Shown here: piece by piece, positions 22,906-34,167 of the stretch
How the letters are laid out: each line of letters opens with the position of its first letter
How positions within the stretch are numbered: the stretch's first letter is position 1
NCBI GenBank assembly: GCA_963971405.1
Contig: OZ020486.1
Coordinates: 27,117,419 to 27,181,418 of the forward strand
Source: Psococerastis gibbosa
Taxonomy: Eukaryota > Arthropoda > Insecta > Psocodea > Psocidae
Direction of reading: 5' to 3'
DNA length: 64,000 bases
Notes under the pieces: model-generated
What the model was told of the DNA's origin: nothing
Databases searched by the model: none
What the model saw: only the letters and a program-made list of their open reading frames with translations
Translations under genes and position numbers: made by a program

Positions 22906-23310
22906 AAATAAAGAAAAAAAAATATGGGGTTAAAATAAATCTGCTACTGAATTAAAATAGGTTTTCAAGTAAGTTTATTGGAGTTTATTTAGGATATTTT
23001 TAAAATTATTCCCGGATAAGTTATTCTTTCCCGTTGGTGCTACCCCTGCTAGTATGCTATAATAGCCCACTTTACCGTAGTTTCCTTTCCTAAATATAAA
23101 AGCAATATACAGTCAGTGTACTATTTAAATTTTATAAATGCACAACATAAGCTGGGAGCGGGATATAAAAACTTCAGTGCATTTGCATTTGTGAGACAAA
23201 AAAACAAATACCTCCATTATTTGTTTCTGATTTTAAATTATGGACCAACCTTTTTTGCTGTACCTCAGTCTATTCTAATCAGCACCGTTTCTGGCTTCCT
23301 GTTGTATTCC
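22906..23310. other. unassigned DNA
   Basis: A 76-residue open frame (23116-23346) runs into the MITE that follows. No domain recognised. Confidence 0.35.
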
Positions 23311-23313
23311 TAC

Positions 23314-23453
23314 GGCGGGGTTTCCACATACGTCAATCGTCAATGAGAAATATGGTTTTGACGTGGCAGCAGAATTTTTAGTATGTCTTTATTGTCTGCT
23401 AAACCTTCAATTTCACATTTTTCATTGACGATTGACGTATGTGGAACCACGCC
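23314..23453. mobile_element. MITE-V copy 6 with TAC TSD
   Basis: The 140-bp foldback reads GGCGGGGTTTCCACATACGT at the left and, reverse-complemented, GGCGTGGTTCCACATACGTC at the right. It is flanked by TAC on both sides (23311-23313, 23454-23456). The core holds TGACGTGGCAGCAGAAT and TTGTCTGCTAAA. It is nearly identical to copy 7 at 29207, so these two are the recent pair. Confidence 0.85.
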
Positions 23454-23570
23454 TACTTTCAGTAAATTTCATGCATTCGTGGAGACATACCAAAATACCT
23501 AGCTAACCTAGCCGTATTTAATACGAACACGAGGCGGATTTTGGGCTCTCAGTATATTTTTTGTACTGTG

Positions 23571-23810
23571 TTACGCCCAAGACCACCCCAGGCCCAACGC
23601 ATGAGCACTCACTCCTCTTAGCCTAAGCGGATTAAAATTTCTTATTCTTCTGGCTCTGCAGCCCTTGATGGCCTGCTCGACCATAATCCTCCAGTCATCT
23701 CGGTTTTGTACAATGCTCCACGATCTACGGACTCCCAACTCGCGAAGGTCAGTTTCCAACTCACCCTTCCAGCGTTTTAAAGTCGTCATCCTGTCATGCT
23801 TGCTTTGTAC
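23571..23810 (-). mobile_element. LINE reverse-transcriptase C-terminal remnant
   Basis: The minus-strand frame contains TLKRWKGELETDLRELGVR then WSIVQNRDDWRIMVEQAIKG. This resembles the tail of LINE reverse-transcriptase ORFs (pattern RW.D.V..DLR.LGVR.W...A.DR..WR.IV.QA). The frame ends at 23571. Upstream polymerase motifs are missing, so it is a 5'-truncated copy. A partial relative lies at 20808. Confidence 0.7.
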
Positions 23811-24339
23811 ATTTTTTTTGCAGCAGCAGAATAAAAATACAGTATATAAATACATTTGCGCTAAATAAACAGCTTCCGCGCTATTTACCATGCAGGATGC
23901 AGCGAGTTACGATCTATAAACTACTGTACATAATCTGAGAAACACACAGCTCACCTGAGCTGACTATACAGCAGTATGCCAATTGGCTGCTTGGCATATA
24001 GCATAGCTCATAATTAATTTATGTATTGCGATCCCGAATTCACACTACCATCCGTATCACTTTCATCACGTGTTTTATATAGGTAGGCTACATAACCCCC
24101 ACTTTGCCGCCTATGGGCTAGGCCTGATTTTCTCCCCCACCCAGTACCAAGACGGAGGGGGGGGGGGAGGCTGAGGAGGTCGGCTCCCAAAGTTTAATGC
24201 AAAAATGTGAACTTTTGATGAGCTCTAATCATTCAGTTCAAGCAGTTATAGAGTGAAAAAACTCCGCTTTTTGCGTATTTTAAAATCTGCCACTCTGGGC
24301 CATATGGGCTCATCTGTAAATGCGACACCGCCCCAACCC

Positions 24340-24545
24340 CTGTCAATTTGGAATAGATGAACCAAAACCATTGGCCAACAGTAAATACAGAGGCTTTCCC
24401 TGCCGAAGTCAGTAGAATCTGGGCTGATGGGCCGTCGACGATCTGGAAGCGCATTTCCAAATTTTCCGTAAACATCTGCGGTCGACATCCTCAGTTCAGA
24501 CTCTTAAATTTGATCTCGGAGGCCCAATACCTGTTCCAACTGTGT
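24340..24545 (-). mobile_element. repeat P, copy 1 (Penelope-like terminal region?)
   Basis: On the minus strand it aligns with 47860-47660 over about 200 bp: CTGAGGATGTCGACCGCAG, GGAAATGCGCTTCCAGA, GATTCTACTGACTTCGGC and GGAAAGCCT. In the better copy the hammerhead-like string CTGAAGA...GAAAC is intact; here it is degraded (24459-24494). Similar texts sit beside GIY-YIG Penelope-like retroelements in arthropods as I recall them; this family assignment is an inference. Confidence 0.45.
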
Positions 24546-25323
24546 CAGCCCAGATTTTGCTGCTTCATCATCGGCTTCCTTATCATTATGATTTTGTACA
24601 AAAAAAAACCCACCATTTTATTTGATACAGCCCGTATATTATTGTTTGATATGACCCCGTTAAGAATCTTATGCTACATACGATATCGTATTGCTACACG
24701 TAAATGACTTGTTGGAACTTTGTTCACATTAAGTTGTTTTCTTAGAAAATTACTACCTTTAATAGTGCAGTGTAACTAGAATATACAGTATATACAGTAT
24801 GTATTTATTTTTTGTGCAAACACAAGGCTCAAAAAGTACAGTAAGTACAGTAAAAAAAAATACTACAATAGAAATGTCACTGTGTAGGCTACCTCATTAA
24901 TTATATTATGAATTGACTTGCTGCCAATGGACACTTGTAACATTATTTTCTAATGAGTGCACTCGGAGGTGAATAAAAGACATGCTTCGCTTTCTTGAAG
25001 AAGAGGGTTTCAAGAGACTTGTTAAATAATAATCAGCACAAGGCCTCCAAGAATGAGACAAAGGGCCCTGCAGGAACATGAGAGAGGACAGCATTGTCTG
25101 ATTACAACATGTCAGCAGGAACGCTAAATTGTCTCATATGAACCAGTTCTCTGTTATTGTATGGACGCAGCTTATATTTACCATATCATATAGTTTGGTT
25201 ATATTTGAGACGTTAAATATGAGCACCTGCAGGCCTTGGACCAAATGTAAAAGAATAACTTATCCAGGCATAAGTGTAAATTATCCTTAATAAACCGCAA
25301 TGAATTTAAAATTGCCGACGAGA
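24546..25323. other. unassigned DNA
   Basis: No gene or repeat recognised beyond simple AT-rich strings such as 'ATATACAGTATATACAGTAT' near 24782. Confidence 0.4.
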
Positions 25324-26197
25324 TTTTTATTTTTGTTTTTAAAAAGGTTTATCGCATACAAACAATTTAATGAATGTATCCAATTGACCTTTTCAGTCAC
25401 CTCTGTAGGTTAGTACCCGTGTTGAGTTACGACACGTCTCTGATCGCATGGCGTGTAAAGTGCAAGTGCAAGAACTTAAGAACTAAAGAACTTGGTCACC
25501 AAACAATATTTGCTAATGACATACTATGCTCTTTTCCACAGCCACATCAACTACGGCATACTCTTATGGGGTCACTCTGCAGGTGTGGCCGATGTTCTTT
25601 TGTTACAGAAAAAGGCTGTCAGGATTGTGGCTTCCAGCGGGTGGAGAGACCACTGCCGACCTCTGTTTGCATCTATGGGCATTCCAACGGTTTACAGCCA
25701 GTATATTCTTTCATGCTTACTGCACATTAAAGCCAACATAGAACTGTTCCCTGAAAGAAATACTGTCCATCTGCATAACACAAGAAATGCTCACCGTTTG
25801 GATCTGCCCGGATGCAGGCTGAGTAGGTCCATCGCATCATTCCCAAACTCGGCAATGAGATACTACAACGCCCTACCCATCAGCCTTACTAATAAGGATT
25901 TTTCAGGATACAAGGCCGTGGTGACAAGGAAAATTAAAGAATGTCCACTGTACAGCTTGGACGAGTTCAGGGAAATAAGCTGGGATGCTCAAACATAACC
26001 CCCCCCCCCCTCCCTCCATCTAACGTATGCTTCCGCATGAAATTTTTTGTTCGTTTTTGTTTCTGTTCTTGATTTCTTTTAGATTTCTTTTGTTTTGGAC
26101 GCCGTCTATCCCACCTTGGTGGGTCATGGACAAAGACTGATTGACTGATTGACTGATTGACAAGTGCAAGCACGTTACCATCTGGCCATCGAAGTCG
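25324..26197 (-). repeat. SINE-A copy 2, split by a LINE
   Basis: The 3' part (minus-strand sense) with A-rich tail is 25324-25472 and the head is 26161-26197 (ending GAAGTCG). Together they give the same unit as at 8741 and 58622. The break carries the LINE 25473-26160 flanked by CAAGTGCAAG on both sides. Confidence 0.8.
25473..26160 (+). mobile_element. 5'-truncated non-LTR retrotransposon (Jockey/CR1-like)
   Basis: An open frame to the stop at 25996-25998 encodes the C-terminal end of a LINE reverse transcriptase: LMTYYALFHSHINYGILLWG, LLLQKKAVRIV, a VHLHNTRNAH string and a final YSLDEFREI. This is the thumb and C-terminal region typical of Jockey/CR1-group proteins. Finger and palm motifs (YADD) are absent because the copy is 5'-truncated. 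After the stop come a C-run, a GTTTTGGACGCCG block and a (TGACTGAT)n tail. A perfect 10-bp duplication, CAAGTGCAAG (25463-25472 and 26161-26170), marks insertion into SINE-A. The frame is uninterrupted for about 170 codons, suggesting a young insertion. Confidence 0.88.
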
Positions 26198-29034
26198 AAT
26201 TGAAGCGGAATTAGAACTAATTCACAAATGTTTGTCACAGATTTAGTCATTGATGCTCGACGTAAGGCGGAACATGTTTGCAGCTATTTTGGGCTCAGCA
26301 TGACAAAACCGTTTGGATTGAAGTGGGATAGTTTTCATACCGCATTTAAATGGTTTAAATTGAACTTTAGGATAAGTTATTATTTTCCGCTGGTACAGGG
26401 CCTACTGCAGCCGAAGCATCAGCAGGACTACTAAGCCGAAGATGAATAATTTATTCTTAGGGTTAAAAGTGTCACGTGACAAGGATAAACGTAGCCTATT
26501 TAATTTATCAGCTATTTCTACGCATTGTTTCACTTTTTTTTTCTAGAAAAAAAAGTACAAAATAATCAATTATTGGAATACAGCAATACGGTTCCATAGT
26601 TTGATACTTGAATGAAATACAAATTAACATTAAAATGTACAGCTTTTAATTTTGGAATATATTAAGAATTATAAATAATTTGTCTAAAAGAAAAATAAAT
26701 AAATAAAACACATCATATGGTGATAGTTACCTCCAAATTATTCAAGAGTTGAATGTCATTTAGAATTTGAAATTTTTTCCAGTTCAATTAAAATATAATA
26801 TTGTAATATTAGTGTTTGTATGCATACAGGTATTTACGGTATTGTATAGCTCATTGCACAGAAAGTCACTTTAATAAAAGTTTTTGCACCAAATATTTGA
26901 AGTTCTATTTAATGTGAGGGAGCTTGGTTCGTCGATCGCAAATATTATTATACATTGTATTAATAAATTACCACATTATTTTACAACTTATAATACAATC
27001 AATGTGTGTAGAGAGGCAGTGTAAGGGTAAGACATGTTGATGCCACAATGATTATTACCTCTCAATAAAATCGACAGTCAATCAATCTATTCTCCAAACA
27101 TTAATTTTGTATTTGTGAATTTTTGAAAAATATGTGTTTCCATTTTCCCTAGTATGGCAGTAATAAAAATTGGCCGCGTAGAAATTATAACACGTCTATC
27201 TACTATCTAAAGCTCATAGAGCCACCCTCTCATTGGCGTTCCAATTCACTGGGAAATAACAAATCTTCTGCTGCTTCAGCTGGTACTCCCGAACCAATTA
27301 AATTATATTTAAAAAAAAAAAAAGTAATATGAACTTTTGATTCTTTGTCATATTGCTACTGAACACCATAAAATGAAAGTCACTTTTTAACTTCTCTATC
27401 TTTACGGATATCAACGGAACGATGGATTACCAATTTCAAGATAATCCAGCTTTGAGCCTTTTTGTTGCCCTGTCTAGCTCAATCGGATCGGAATAAGAAC
27501 TTCCACAACTCAAATAGGAAGTTATATACTATTTACGATCCACAACGAAGGTACCAGTTGCAGCATGTAAGATAACAGAAAATTAACGTTGTCGTTAATG
27601 CTATAGCCGCAGTGTTAGAGAAAGGTTTGTTCCTCAACATTAGACCGGGAAGTGACTATTAGGTTGAAGAATGCCAGCTCGCTCGCAGTACCACCAAGAG
27701 TTCGGGGTTGATAACGGCGGAATTGCATGGCGGAAAACATAACAGTAACGGCACTGCCATCATTGCCATTGCCACTACTACCGAAAACCCCTCCCAATCT
27801 CAATTTAGTCGTTACTTTTTATTGCTTGCTTTAGTGGATTGTGAAATGGTAAATAATTGCTTTGCAAAAAATCAGAGGTCTTTCCCTTCCATGTGGTTTT
27901 AGTACTCTCAATTGTTATTGGAGGAGGAATGCGATGGGATGTATTGCTTTTGGCATGAAGCCTATTCAAACTTTACGATCCCAAACAACTTTCCTTTTTA
28001 CAGCATAAAACGATAGTTTTTCGTTAATACAATACCAAAGAAGTGAAAACTTTGAAAGAAAATACAATTTTTGGGATCATTGCCGTCTGAAAACTTGCTA
28101 GCCCTGCTGAGCCATTTCTTCCGGCTGAACTCTACATTTTCAAAACTGGTCTCAGTTGAAGGGTAAGATAAGTATTATTGTGCTGAACAAGCATTGATAT
28201 CAATTTTTAGTATGGATTTGGTACTAGTATATCCTAAGAAGATGCACATAGTCCAAGAATATTAACCGCACTTCAGAGTATTTTAGAACTATACAAAATC
28301 AAAAACATTAACCTTTAAGATTGGGTCATTTTTTTTATATAACTATACACAATTAATTGTTGGCATTGCTCAATTCAAAAATGATTGTAGTTTTCATGCC
28401 CATTTATCTGAGCCCACCAGAGGCGGAGCGTGGGATAATTGCGAGTGTAATGCTTGCAAATATTTATTTAAGTTTAAAAAAACACGCATCATTTTATAGA
28501 ACATGTTTTATTTTCTTAAAAAGTAAAAAATTTGAAAACAAAAAAGAAAATATTTGAATTCGAACCTGACGCGTTTCTTAATTTTCTTAGACTGTGTTGA
28601 CAACATCATGCTCATACAATCTTATTTGCTCGCGGCTTCCAATAGATTTCAACGAAGCTCTTAATACATTCTAAAGATTTGTGAGTGTAATACGGCATTG
28701 AACGCATTACATGCATGCTTGCATGCTCCGTCACTCCGTTACGTTACACGTGCACAACGCCACAAAAGGCCGCATTCGGCATTTCGCAGTTTTCCCTCAT
28801 TTGAGAACATTCCTAAATGTATACACAGTATACCAAATCAAATATATTATTTGTTATTGAAGAAAACATACAAGATAAACATTCCGTTAACTAGGCCGTT
28901 GCCCGTGATGGGTCTGAATAAAAATGCTGATTGAGTGGATTTCATTAAGTTAGAATTTTGGAAAACATCTTTTTAATGGATTAGCAGCTATATTTTATGC
29001 CTCATAAAATTATTTTACCCTAAACAACGTTATT
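26198..29034. other. unassigned DNA, no supported gene
   Basis: Mostly AT-rich. A string CAGAGGCGGAGCGTGGGA at about 28409 could be a lone hAT-like end, and 28710-28800 is GC-richer. No exon supported; frames at 27615-27902 and 28357-28934 carry no recognisable motif. Confidence 0.4.
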
Positions 29035-29460
29035 TGGTGGTTAAAAAAGGGGGTCACGTGGCTTAACCATCAGCAGCAACTCGGCTTCTGAATCCTTTCG
29101 CATCAGGACCTCAGCATGCGTCTGTATATTCACATTTCAAATGCACTCATTCTGTTCTACACAGCTTGTGTCCATGTCCATCCCTCCATACCATACAGAA
29201 CGATTGGGCGGGGTTTCCACATACGTCAATCGTCAATGGGAAATATGGTTTTGACGTGGTAGCAGAATTTTTAGTATGTCTTCAATGTCTGCTAAAACGT
29301 CAATTTCACATTTCTCATTGACCATTGACGTATGTGGAAACTCCGCCTTGGGAACATATATAATTTTATCATTCGCATTCTAAGGTCCAATCGCAGATTT
29401 CGACACCGATGAAGTTCTTACTGAATTTTGATGAAGACATTTCGAGTTGTATTGGTAGTG
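29035..29460 (-). mobile_element. LINE reverse-transcriptase remnant, split by MITE-V
   Basis: On the minus strand, with the MITE (29207-29347) left out, the text reads LRLDLRMRMIKLYMFPIVLY then GMEGWTWTQAV, a stop, and NRMSAFEM.IYRRMLR. This is the conserved C-terminal block of LINE reverse transcriptases (pattern R..IK.YV.S.LLYG.E.WTL...RL.AFEMW.YRRML). Several stops show it is dead. Only about 85 codons of similarity survive. Confidence 0.75.
29207..29347. mobile_element. MITE-V copy 7 with TTG TSD inside a LINE
   Basis: Ends GGCGGGGTTTCCACATACGT and, reverse-complemented, GGCGGAGTTTCCACATACGT. The flanks are TTG on both sides (29204-29206, 29348-29350). The core holds TTTTGACGTGGTAGCAGAAT and AATGTCTGCTAAAACGTC. 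Taking out the element plus one TTG restores an uninterrupted LINE coding string, which independently confirms the borders and the 3-bp duplication. Confidence 0.9.
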
Positions 29461-29822
29461 ACGTCAATGTGGCATCATTTCAAAGTCAATCATGTGTGCC
29501 GGCGTTTTGGCTCTTGTAATCCACAGTTGAAAGCACCAATATTTATTTTTTAGTATTGGCAAAAACGTATTGTATCATTATTTCCAATCTATATTATCTA
29601 GCATATTTTGTATTTTATTGTTATAAATGTCAATTGGTAATTTTTTTTTTTACGTCATCAGGCAAATTATTAAGAACTAAAAGGGGTAAATACATATGAG
29701 GATGTTGACAATGAGATGTTTGACATCTGTATGTATACTGTATATTTCCTACTTCCTCTGCTTAAATGTGTAAAATATTATTGCAGAGAACATACATCTG
29801 AAAAGGTGGTGCTATATGCATC

Positions 29823-29900
29823 CACAGGCGTAGCCAAGAGTGAGGGGTAAAAGTTTCTAAAATAAAAGGGCAAAAAAGTATATGATTTCAAACTTTTCTT
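29823..29900 (+). mobile_element. lone hAT-like end
   Basis: CACAGGCGTAGCCAAGAG matches the ends of the element at 31847 (CAAGGCCGTAGCCAAG) in form, but no partner end is found downstream. Probably a truncated relative. Confidence 0.35.
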
Positions 29901-30005
29901 GCTACTTCAATGCATTCAAGACATCGTTTTTGTCTCAGTCTGCTGTCATCAACATTTGTCTTGACTACTGGCCCAATTTCACAAAACATAAATTATACAA
30001 TTCAA

Positions 30006-30224
30006 CCATGGCTCAGTGATGTAGAGTAGAGGTGCAGACTCCGACATTCACCCGAAAGGTTGTTGGTTCGAGTCCAACACTTGCTAAATTTTCTGGCCAT
30101 GCTTCGGAGGGTATGTAAAACAGGCGGTCCCGGGTCTTCCTAGTTGAGTGTAGGAGAGGGTTTTATAGCCCTAACCCCACTAGGTTGGCTTAGTAATAGA
30201 ACAAAAAGTAAATATTTATTTATC
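30006..30224 (+). repeat. SINE-B copy 2, near full length
   Basis: A tRNA-like head: TGGCTCAGTGATGTAGAG as A-box region and GGTTGTTGGTTCGAGTCC with an exact B box (GGTTCGAGTCC) at 30065. Then a body with GGCGGTCCCGGGTCTTCCTA, GCCCTAACCCC, TAGGTTGGCTTAGTAAT and a tail ACAAAAAGT followed by ATTTATTTAT. The 219-bp length, internal RNA polymerase III promoter and dispersed copies define a tRNA-derived SINE. Confidence 0.85.
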
Positions 30225-30279
30225 AGTGATTTTTTCTATTTCATTATAAATTACTTTGAAAAAACAAGCCGTAATACAA

Positions 30280-30440
30280 CGACCTGATGATCGTCTAAGC
30301 CTAAGGTCTGGTAGAAGAGTCTTTCTCTCTCTTGACCATTGCTCTGATGTAGTGGTCAGCAACATGGCATAATTACCGTGATAATTTACCTTACTTCTGA
30401 TCCGCCTGGAGGAACTTATCTTCAGTGTAAGCGTCATAAG
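30280..30440 (+). repeat. dispersed repeat W, copy 2
   Basis: GCCTAAGGTCTGGTAGAAGA, CTTTCTCTCTCTTG, TAGTGGTCAGCAACATGGC and a 'AACTTATCTTCAGTG' end correspond in order to 11100-11290. Diverged. Confidence 0.4.
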
Positions 30441-31846
30441 CCAATGAGAAGAGGTATTGCATAGCATAAGCAATGTTTCTATTTTTCACTCCGAAGTCTT
30501 TTGTATAATCAATTAAAAAGAGCCCTCGCCCGTTATGAAGACATCAGTAAACGCTTGAATTGCCGGTGCCTGTTCAAAGTTGTAAAATAATATGAATTGA
30601 AATATCTAATATGTTTTGGACTCAAATTATAAAATCTCGTCATAAAGGCAAGTAGGATTCTTTACGATAGTGAACTTATTTGGTTATCATTGCATAATGT
30701 GAATAATTTAACACGTTAATTAAACATAATCATATGTGTTCATTATTCATGAATCACACGACTGACATGCAAATAAGCAGAACTTACCTAATATTATTTG
30801 TAATTTGGAAAAATTTGCATTTAAAACACATCCCGAATAATAATTAAGTTGCAAAACAAAAGCACGCCGAAGTTATTTTCACCAGACAACGAAGATAGTA
30901 TAATACCGTCACCCACTGAACCTACATATCGTAGACAAGCAAAATACGACATTACTTTGATAAAATAAAAATCAATACATGAACACTAATCCAAATACGA
31001 AAAAAACAAAACAAGTATAGCGTAATAATATTAAGATTGGCAGTGAGCTACTGCACAATTTACATACTGAACAGTGTGCAGTGAAAATATTTCAAACTAT
31101 AAACTATATACTAACTATAATTTTACTTAACTATAGAATTTTGTAACAATGAACAAACTTTCCCTTAGTTCACTGTAACAAAATTCAATGATGTAACAAT
31201 GTAACACAGTTGAATCCTTAAAAAACTTCACGGAGCGCTACTTTGTTGTATCTACCTTTTTATAAAAAAGAGAAGGATATTTAATTACGGTTCACAAAAG
31301 ACCGTCAATTAAAGACGTGCGAAGACCTTTCCTCCACCCTTTCTCCTACCTCTTCCTACCAAATGGCCTTTTTCATCCATAAGCCTACATTTCTCCTATT
31401 CTCATACCTTCTTCCAGTAAATAAGTTCGCATCAAAACTTTAGCCTGTGCTTTTAACTGATCTCTGTCACGATATAATATAAAGAGTATGGTTATTGGAC
31501 ATGAGGATATGACTGTTTGCAGCGGGCAATGACTCGCTTTGCCACCTCCAAGCATTCCGACCCTTTATATATATATAATATATATAAACCTTTTTTGCTT
31601 TAGAATTATACTGTGAATTCGTATTTTAGAATTACACATGCCATTTTTTTAAAAATATATTTGAAATTAATAGGCGTTTTGGCTTTCTGGGCTGCCGCGC
31701 TCATGTTGTTGTTAACCTTAGGCTGTCATCAGAGTATTCTAAAGAGGGGTTTAACCCTCCCGTCGTTTCGAAGCAAGTGTTGCAGTGTGTTGGGAAGGAG
31801 AGCTTTGGGGCCAGCGTAGACTGAACTGGCCAGCAGGACATGTCAG
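30441..31846. other. unassigned DNA
   Basis: No gene recognised. An (AT)n tract lies at about 31567-31586. Confidence 0.4.
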
Positions 31847-32025
31847 CAAGGCCGTAGCCAAGGGGGGTTCATGGGAGTTCAAACCCCCCTCCCCCGGAAT
31901 GAAATGGCTTGATACTAGATAGAATCGTATTTTGAGAGCAAAATAAAAACCACTACCTATGTAATATCCAATGAAATTTCTAAACCCCCCCCCCCCCCCT
32001 GAAAAAATTCCTGGCTACGGCCTTG
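31847..32025. mobile_element. hAT-like MITE with perfect 8-bp TSD
   Basis: The 179-bp element starts CAAGGCCGTAGCCAAG and ends, reverse-complemented, CAAGGCCGTAGCCAGG. It is flanked by CATGTCAG on both sides (31839-31846 and 32026-32033). The interior has a GGGGGG...CCCCCC pair, including a 15-C run at about 31985. The 8-bp duplication places it with hAT-type elements; it encodes nothing. Confidence 0.85.
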
Positions 32026-32033
32026 CATGTCAG

Positions 32034-33249
32034 GGAGACAGATATGGCACGGTATCTTAGTAGGTATCTCTATTATAGCACTCAAAATAAATTAATTGAA
32101 AATTCTAAGGAATTCAGAATTCAGAATTATGCGCAATTTAAAATGAATATATAAAATAAAATAAAAAAAAACATGCGAGCATGTAAACTATTGTAATTCC
32201 GATTTTTCTGTGGTAATTTGACAGAAACGTGTTCATCAAAATCGGTCGAATTGCTGACAAGCAGGTCGAAAGTTGAAGAAAAGTAAATTCTCCTTATTAG
32301 TATTTAAGGCAGAGTTTTCCGATCATTATGGAAAAGGGGAGGCCAAGTAATTTTGATGAATTTTATTATTTTTTTAGCAGCCGCGAATGATATTACTAAA
32401 ATAGTCTCGTGGAAAATTGAAAAAAAAAAGAATACAAGCATTCTCAGAAAATTTTCATTTTCTCACCTTGAAAAATTGTAAATATAAAAAGCACGATAAA
32501 TTGCATTATTCAGATTCATAGACTAGTAGTAAATCAGTCGGATGAATAATTTCCCTTTTGAGAAAACTTTATAAAGTTTTTATGAATTTGTTATAGCACC
32601 ATTGTAATACTCGTATGTTTGCGGCTGTGGAACGGTGAAATTTTTGAATTTCGTAATTTACCTACTTTTGTTTTTCAACTCCCATAACGTAGCAACTTGA
32701 CGCGAGGTCGAGCAAACAGCGAATTAGGTAGTTGGTAGGCTAAATATTTTCAATCGCGCTGTTTTGCTTGTTTGACCTAAAGTCTTAAAAAGTTTGAAAT
32801 ACATTTTTCCAGTAAAATTTATTCAGAATTGAATTTTCCACAAGTACTAGGCTGGTCCTTCCAAAGATTGTTCCTCATATTAGTTTCGGATTTCCTTCTA
32901 AAAAGGCAGATAACATTATTTAAAAAAAAAAAAAATAATGTGTGTTTTAACAATACACAAGACACCTGCCTGGAGGCTCGGCGTTTTGTGGCTAGCTATC
33001 CGGAGCTTGGGGCTTCGTTTGCTGGGGTCAAATAGACGGATTTAGTAAATTAAATTAATGTGCAGAAATGACATTATGTGACACTGCCTGTAGACGGACC
33101 ATGCTACGTCATGGTGATGGCTAAGAAAAAATAATGAAATATTCACTATCTAACTACCTCCCGTACTTAAATTTTAGAATTACCAAAATCGACAAGCTGG
33201 AACCAGCCAAAATGGTTCCCCGAATGTGTAAGTGTTTTTACATTATACG
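32034..33249. other. unassigned DNA
   Basis: No gene recognised. A short GTTCATCAAAATCGGTCGAA near 32230 recalls repeat F. Confidence 0.35.
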
Positions 33250-33921
33250 GTACATGTAGAGTAGGAGTTTGTGACAGAAGTGTCAAACCATTTAAGTTTG
33301 CACAGAGTTCCATCAAGGGTTCATCAATATGTATGAATCTGAGCAGCTGCGACAACTTGGGCTCTCCCCAAATATCATTTAAATACAACCGCTCCAAATG
33401 TGTTACATTTTGGTAGGCTAACCAGGCATGTCACAGAATGCAAACTTGCTTAATAGATTCCTTTATATATATACCTATATATATATATTTTGGGGGTATG
33501 TGTACATGGCCAGCGAGCATTAAAAGAGCAAGAGAGAAGAGGGTTGAACAGCAAGTTGTTATTAATTCAACGAGCCACTAAACGAAAGGAAGGGTGCCTC
33601 TGCTGTGTTTGTTGAAATTTCAGTAAAACCAAACCTTTCACTTTGTTTGTAAATTAAATTGTTACAGTGTACGGTTTTGCCGTCTGCGAGCATTTTGTAA
33701 ACATCCGGCAGGTTACAAAATTACTTCGGCAGTGAATGCTCTTGAGAGCCCGCTACTGAGAACCAGCATGTCGTCGTATGCTAGGTAATACACTATAGAA
33801 CTCACACTTTTGGCTAAATTGACCTTTTGATGGAAACCGGGGCTAAAGTAGTATATGCCTATTCCGGTGTACGGTGTACTATAACATATTATATATTTAC
33901 AACGTTCAAAACACGACAGTT

Positions 33922-34167
33922 TTTTCTTTAGTAGTAGTATGGTTGGACACAGTCCCAGACCACGGTGTGGGCCCATAGGACAGGGGACCTCCTGATTATA
34001 GTGGATTCCGAACCACTTGGGAAACACAGTGAAGTCACACGATTAGTTCGGAGGTGACCAGGACAAGTCCTACCATGTTTCCCTACCGGCACTGTGCGCA
34101 CTACCAAGTTATCTGCATCTTTGAACCTGCTCTGGTCCGCTGGATTCAACTTGGTAAGGCGGCCGGC
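33922..34167 (-). repeat. SINE-C copy 1 with 13-bp TSD
   Basis: A 246-bp unit flanked by AAACACGACAGTT on both sides (33909-33921 and 34168-34180). On the minus strand it starts GCCGGCCGCCTTACC, has a B-box-like AGGTTCAAAGATGC, continues through CCGGTAGGGAAACATGG and GTTCGGAATCC-like text reversed elsewhere, and ends in ACTACTACTAAAGAAAAA. The long perfect duplication and the simple 3' tail identify a retroposon. Its small reading frames match those of the copy at 57632 but look like by-products. Confidence 0.85.
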
